Assembly: GCF_014158035.1 (NCBI RefSeq)
Contig: NZ_JACFXW010000001.1
Location: 1,860,001 to 1,924,000, forward strand
DNA length: 64,000 nucleotides
Origin: Rhizobium sp. G21
GTDB lineage: Bacteria; Pseudomonadota; Alphaproteobacteria; Rhizobiales; Rhizobiaceae
Direction of reading: 5' to 3'
This document shows, piece by piece, positions 61,680 to 64,000 of the stretch. The stretch's first letter is position 1, and each line of letters opens with the position of its first letter. The position numbers were made by a program, and so were the translations under genes. The notes under the pieces were generated by a model. The model saw only the letters and a program-made list of their open reading frames with translations. It had not been told where the DNA came from and made no database searches.

Positions 61680-62423
61680 ATGCGCAAGAAAACTCTCTTC
61701 CTTGGACTGGCCGCGAGCGTCGCGGCAGTCATCGCCCTCGACGCCGCCGTGTCGCTCTGGACGTCGCAAGCCCGGGCCTCAGATCCCGTCGATCTCTCGA
61801 GCGTCAACCGCGTCGAAGTTCGCGGCGCCGCAAGCCGCGTGACGGTGAACACGGACGCGGCCGCTCCGTTCGAAGCCAAACTCTTGGGAACCCGAAGCGG
61901 CTGGGGCGCTCTCTGGCGTTCGAGCTGGTTCGACGAGGGTTGCGCCATGACGGGCTCCATGCGCGTCGAACGCGGTTCGCTGATCGTCGACACCGGCGAT
62001 GCGCCCTTTGACTTCGATTGGGACGATTGCCGGCTGGAGCTCGAGGCCAATCTCAGACCGGACGCCGCCGTGCTGATCGACCAGCGCGCCTCGGCCATCA
62101 AGCTCGCCGGCGACTTCTCGGTGCTGGATATCAAGTCTGATGCCGGAGATGTCGATGTCGAAGGGCATGCCGATGCGATCTCACTGTCCGGCGCAGCGCT
62201 CAGGGCCCGGATCGCCTTCGACGAGGTGGCTAAATCAGAAACCATCCGACTGATGGGCAAGATGATGGATGCGACGCTGATCTTTCCGGCCGGTACGGCC
62301 ATCAGCTATGTGGTGCAGTCAGTCGCATCCTATATCGACAGCGCGCTGCCCAACACGCCGGGAGCGAAACCGGAGATCCAGATCCGCGGCGACATGGTCA
62401 GGACCACGATCCGCGAGCAATGA
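61680..62423 (+). CDS. Exported hypothetical protein with adhesin-like beta repeats
   Basis: The 247-residue product starts with a signal peptide (about 35 residues, ending SQARAS). The rest is predicted beta-rich with DVSSVNRVEVRG-like and IKLAGDFSVLDIKSDAG strands, similar in flavour to DUF2807/DUF4097 putative adhesin domains. Two Cys (in EGCAM and DDCRL) may pair. It is divergent from the membrane AraC gene across 142 bp, which suggests but does not prove that the regulator controls it. Confidence 0.7.
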   Translation: MRKKTLFLGLAASVAAVIALDAAVSLWTSQARASDPVDLSSVNRVEVRGAASRVTVNTDAAAPFEAKLLGTRSGWGALWRSSWFDEGCAMTGSMRVERGSLIVDTGDAPFDFDWDDCRLELEANLRPDAAVLIDQRASAIKLAGDFSVLDIKSDAGDVDVEGHADAISLSGAALRARIAFDEVAKSETIRLMGKMMDATLIFPAGTAISYVVQSVASYIDSALPNTPGAKPEIQIRGDMVRTTIREQ

Positions 62424-62936
62424 TCAGGCGCGGAGCTTGGCGGCCTTGGTGAATTTCTTGATCACCATCTCGCGCTTCAGGCGCGAGATATGGTCGATGA
62501 AGAGCACGCCGTTCAGGTGGTCGATCTCATGCTGCAGGCAGGTGGCCAACAGGCCTTCGGCCTCGATTTCCTGCGCCTTGCCGTCGAGATCCACGTAGCG
62601 AACGCGGATGGTCGCGGGACGTTCGACCTCGGCGTAGTAATCCGGGATCGACAGGCAGCCTTCTTCATAGCTGGACCTGGCGTCGCTCGACGACAGGATT
62701 TCAGGATTGATGAAGACCTGCGGCTTCTTTTCCTCGCCCTCTTTGTGAAGGTCGATCACCACGACACGCTTGGGAACGCCGATCTGGATGGCGGCCAACC
62801 CGATGCCGGGCGCGTCATACATCGTCTCCAGCATGTCGGCGGCGAGCGTCCGCACCTCCGGCGTCACGTCTTCGAACAGGGCCGAAGTCTGGCGGAGGAT
62901 CGGGTCGGGCAAAATAATGAGCGGCTTGATCGTCAT
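62424..62936 (-). CDS. def: Peptide deformylase
   Basis: Def removes the formyl group from nascent proteins with a metal ion. The 170-residue product has the three deformylase motifs: [11 protein letters not shown] (residues about 43-53), EEGCLSIP (about 90-97, metal Cys) and [12 protein letters not shown] (about 132-143, two metal His and catalytic Glu). Motif 1 reads GLAAIQIG with Ile where Pro or Asn precedes Gln in many forms. ATG 62936 follows a GGAGG. The stop abuts the convergent gene end. Confidence 0.95.
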   Translation of the reverse strand: MTIKPLIILPDPILRQTSALFEDVTPEVRTLAADMLETMYDAPGIGLAAIQIGVPKRVVVIDLHKEGEEKKPQVFINPEILSSSDARSSYEEGCLSIPDYYAEVERPATIRVRYVDLDGKAQEIEAEGLLATCLQHEIDHLNGVLFIDHISRLKREMVIKKFTKAAKLRA

Positions 62937-62955
62937 TTCGCCTCCATAATACAGC

Positions 62956-62982
62956 CGCCCGGCTTGCGCAACAGGCCGGGCG
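62956..62982 (-). terminator. Hairpin between the chemotaxis receptor and def
   Basis: Perfect eight-base-pair CGCCCGGC/GCCGGGCG stem (62956-62963 with 62975-62982). It has no proper T-tract, so it is a weak terminator candidate. Confidence 0.4.
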
Positions 62983-63006
62983 CTTCCCTTCGGCACGAAG
63001 TGAACG

Positions 63007-64000
63007 TCAGGCGGCCTGACGTGCGGCGCTCGTCGCTCGCTTCGCGTCGCGGGTGGGTTCGCCGGTCTTGAATTCGTCGAGAACACCGTTGAGCCGCTCG
63101 ACTTCGGCGGCGAGCGCGCGCACTTCGCCCGAGCTTTTCTCCACCATGCCGGCATTCTGCTGGGTGATCGTATCGAGGCTGCTGATCGCGGCGGATACTT
63201 CCTTGAGGCCGGACGACTGTTCGTCTGCGGCGGACGCGATATCGGAAATGATCCTCGTCAGTTCGACGATGCGCGTCGTGATGTCGCCGAGCGACTCGCC
63301 GGAGCGATTCACCAGGGAAACGCCTGTTTGCACCTGGTTCGAACTTTCGGCGATGATGCCCTTGATCTCCTTGGCGGCGTTGGCCGAGCGCTGCGCCAAT
63401 TCCCGGACTTCCTGGGCGACGACGGCGAAACCGCGACCCGCCTCGCCCGCCCGCGCGGCTTCGACGCCGGCGTTGAGCGCGAGCAGATTGGTCTGGAAGG
63501 CGATTTCGTCGATGACGGTGATGATCTTGGAGATCTCGGTCGAGGATTTTTCGAGCGCGCTCATGGCCGCGACGGCTTCGAGCACGGTCGCGCCCGAGGT
63601 CTTGACCACTCCGAGCGTTTCCTGCGCCACGCTGGACGCCGTGCGAGCGCTGGTCGCAGTCGAGGTGACGTTTTCCGACAGTTCATGGAGCGCGGCGGAA
63701 CTCTGTTCTATGCTGGCGGCCTGCTGCTCCGTCCGACCGGAAAGGTCGTTGGTCGCCTTGGCGATTTCCTGCGCGCCGTCGAGAATCTGTTGAGCCGCGA
63801 TGCGGACGTTTTCCATCGACTGCCGGAGCGCTTCCACGGCGTTGTTGTAATTGCCGGCCATGGCGCCGAATTTTTCCGGCATCTCGCTGGCGAAACGCGT
63901 CTGGAGATCGCCGGCGGAAAGCATTTCCAGCATCCGCCCCAGCTTGCTCATCGCATCGGTCTGCTCCGCCTCGGCGGCGGCTCTCTCGCGTTCGGCCCGT
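63007..64000 (-). CDS. Methyl-accepting chemotaxis protein (N-terminus outside window)
   Basis: About 330 C-terminal residues are visible. They start with a HAMP-like segment ([20 protein letters not shown]) and continue into the long coiled-coil signalling domain. The domain includes the highly conserved hairpin tip region [20 protein letters not shown], then [19 protein letters not shown], which contacts CheA and CheW. The end [13 protein letters not shown] lacks the CheR-binding pentapeptide. The sensor part lies beyond 64000, so the ligand is unknown. Confidence 0.93.
   Translation of the reverse strand, partial: RAERERAAAEAEQTDAMSKLGRMLEMLSAGDLQTRFASEMPEKFGAMAGNYNNAVEALRQSMENVRIAAQQILDGAQEIAKATNDLSGRTEQQAASIEQSSAALHELSENVTSTATSARTASSVAQETLGVVKTSGATVLEAVAAMSALEKSSTEISKIITVIDEIAFQTNLLALNAGVEAARAGEAGRGFAVVAQEVRELAQRSANAAKEIKGIIAESSNQVQTGVSLVNRSGESLGDITTRIVELTRIISDIASAADEQSSGLKEVSAAISSLDTITQQNAGMVEKSSGEVRALAAEVERLNGVLDEFKTGEPTRDAKRATSAARQAA

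Overview
The window reads as a conserved chromosomal segment of a Hyphomicrobiales (Rhizobiales) alphaproteobacterium of high G+C content. The evidence is gene content and order typical of that group: a rimP-nusA-ylxR-infB-rbfA-truB-rpsO-pnp block, fabA-fabB-fabI divergent from a Fur-family irr gene, a membrane-anchored CycM-type cytochrome c, an NrnC-type dinucleotidase, TIGR02300 and DUF1150 small proteins, and an lnt / XRE-regulator / metK / trmB run. I could not fix the genus.

Layout. 0-1 kb: end of a lytic transglycosylase. 1-13 kb: transcription, translation and RNA-decay genes. 13-15 kb: two regulators. 15-18.3 kb: unsaturated fatty acid synthesis (fabI, fabB, fabA) and irr. 18-24 kb: membrane and envelope proteins of unclear role (YadS-like, YdcF-like, TMEM43-like, a 662-residue membrane protein). 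24-29 kb: cycM, kdsB, pheA, nrnC and a secreted lipase-like protein. 29-38 kb: a low-complexity 60-kDa protein, rpsA, cmk, macAB and a glutathione transferase. 38-43 kb: TIGR02300, tRNA-Ala(GGC), DUF1003, a methyltransferase, a DnaB-core-like ATPase and manC. 43-48 kb: lnt, XRE regulator, metK, trmB. 48-52 kb: heat-shock block (DUF1150, small Hsp, groEL, groES) with a nucleoside hydrolase. 52-64 kb: chrA, HAD phosphatase, EF-hand protein, LOG protein, dapD, dapE, truA, fmt, a membrane-bound AraC regulator, def and a chemotaxis receptor.

The most striking property is technical. Sixteen single-base frameshifts interrupt fifteen otherwise well conserved genes, including metK, fabB, kdsB and dapE. 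Almost all fall in short homopolymers, most often a G or C run of five that must be six. In every case adding or removing one base restores an uninterrupted frame of the expected family length. This looks like homopolymer error in the assembly rather than gene decay. I give coordinates for the restored genes and mark each lesion.

Biologically the best finds are regulatory. The small heat-shock gene has an RpoH-like promoter followed by a 5' leader whose last hairpin hides the Shine-Dalgarno with the ROSE-type UYGCU/bulged-G arrangement, so it is probably an RNA thermometer. groESL has a CIRCE operator beneath a similar promoter. A 39-bp near-perfect duplication of the groEL stop region sits in a cluster of palindromes. 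Local synteny is also altered: macAB-gst lies where many relatives carry aroA, and trmB is separated from rimP. I see no CRISPR array, prophage, insertion sequence or defence island, and no clearly new multi-gene system.
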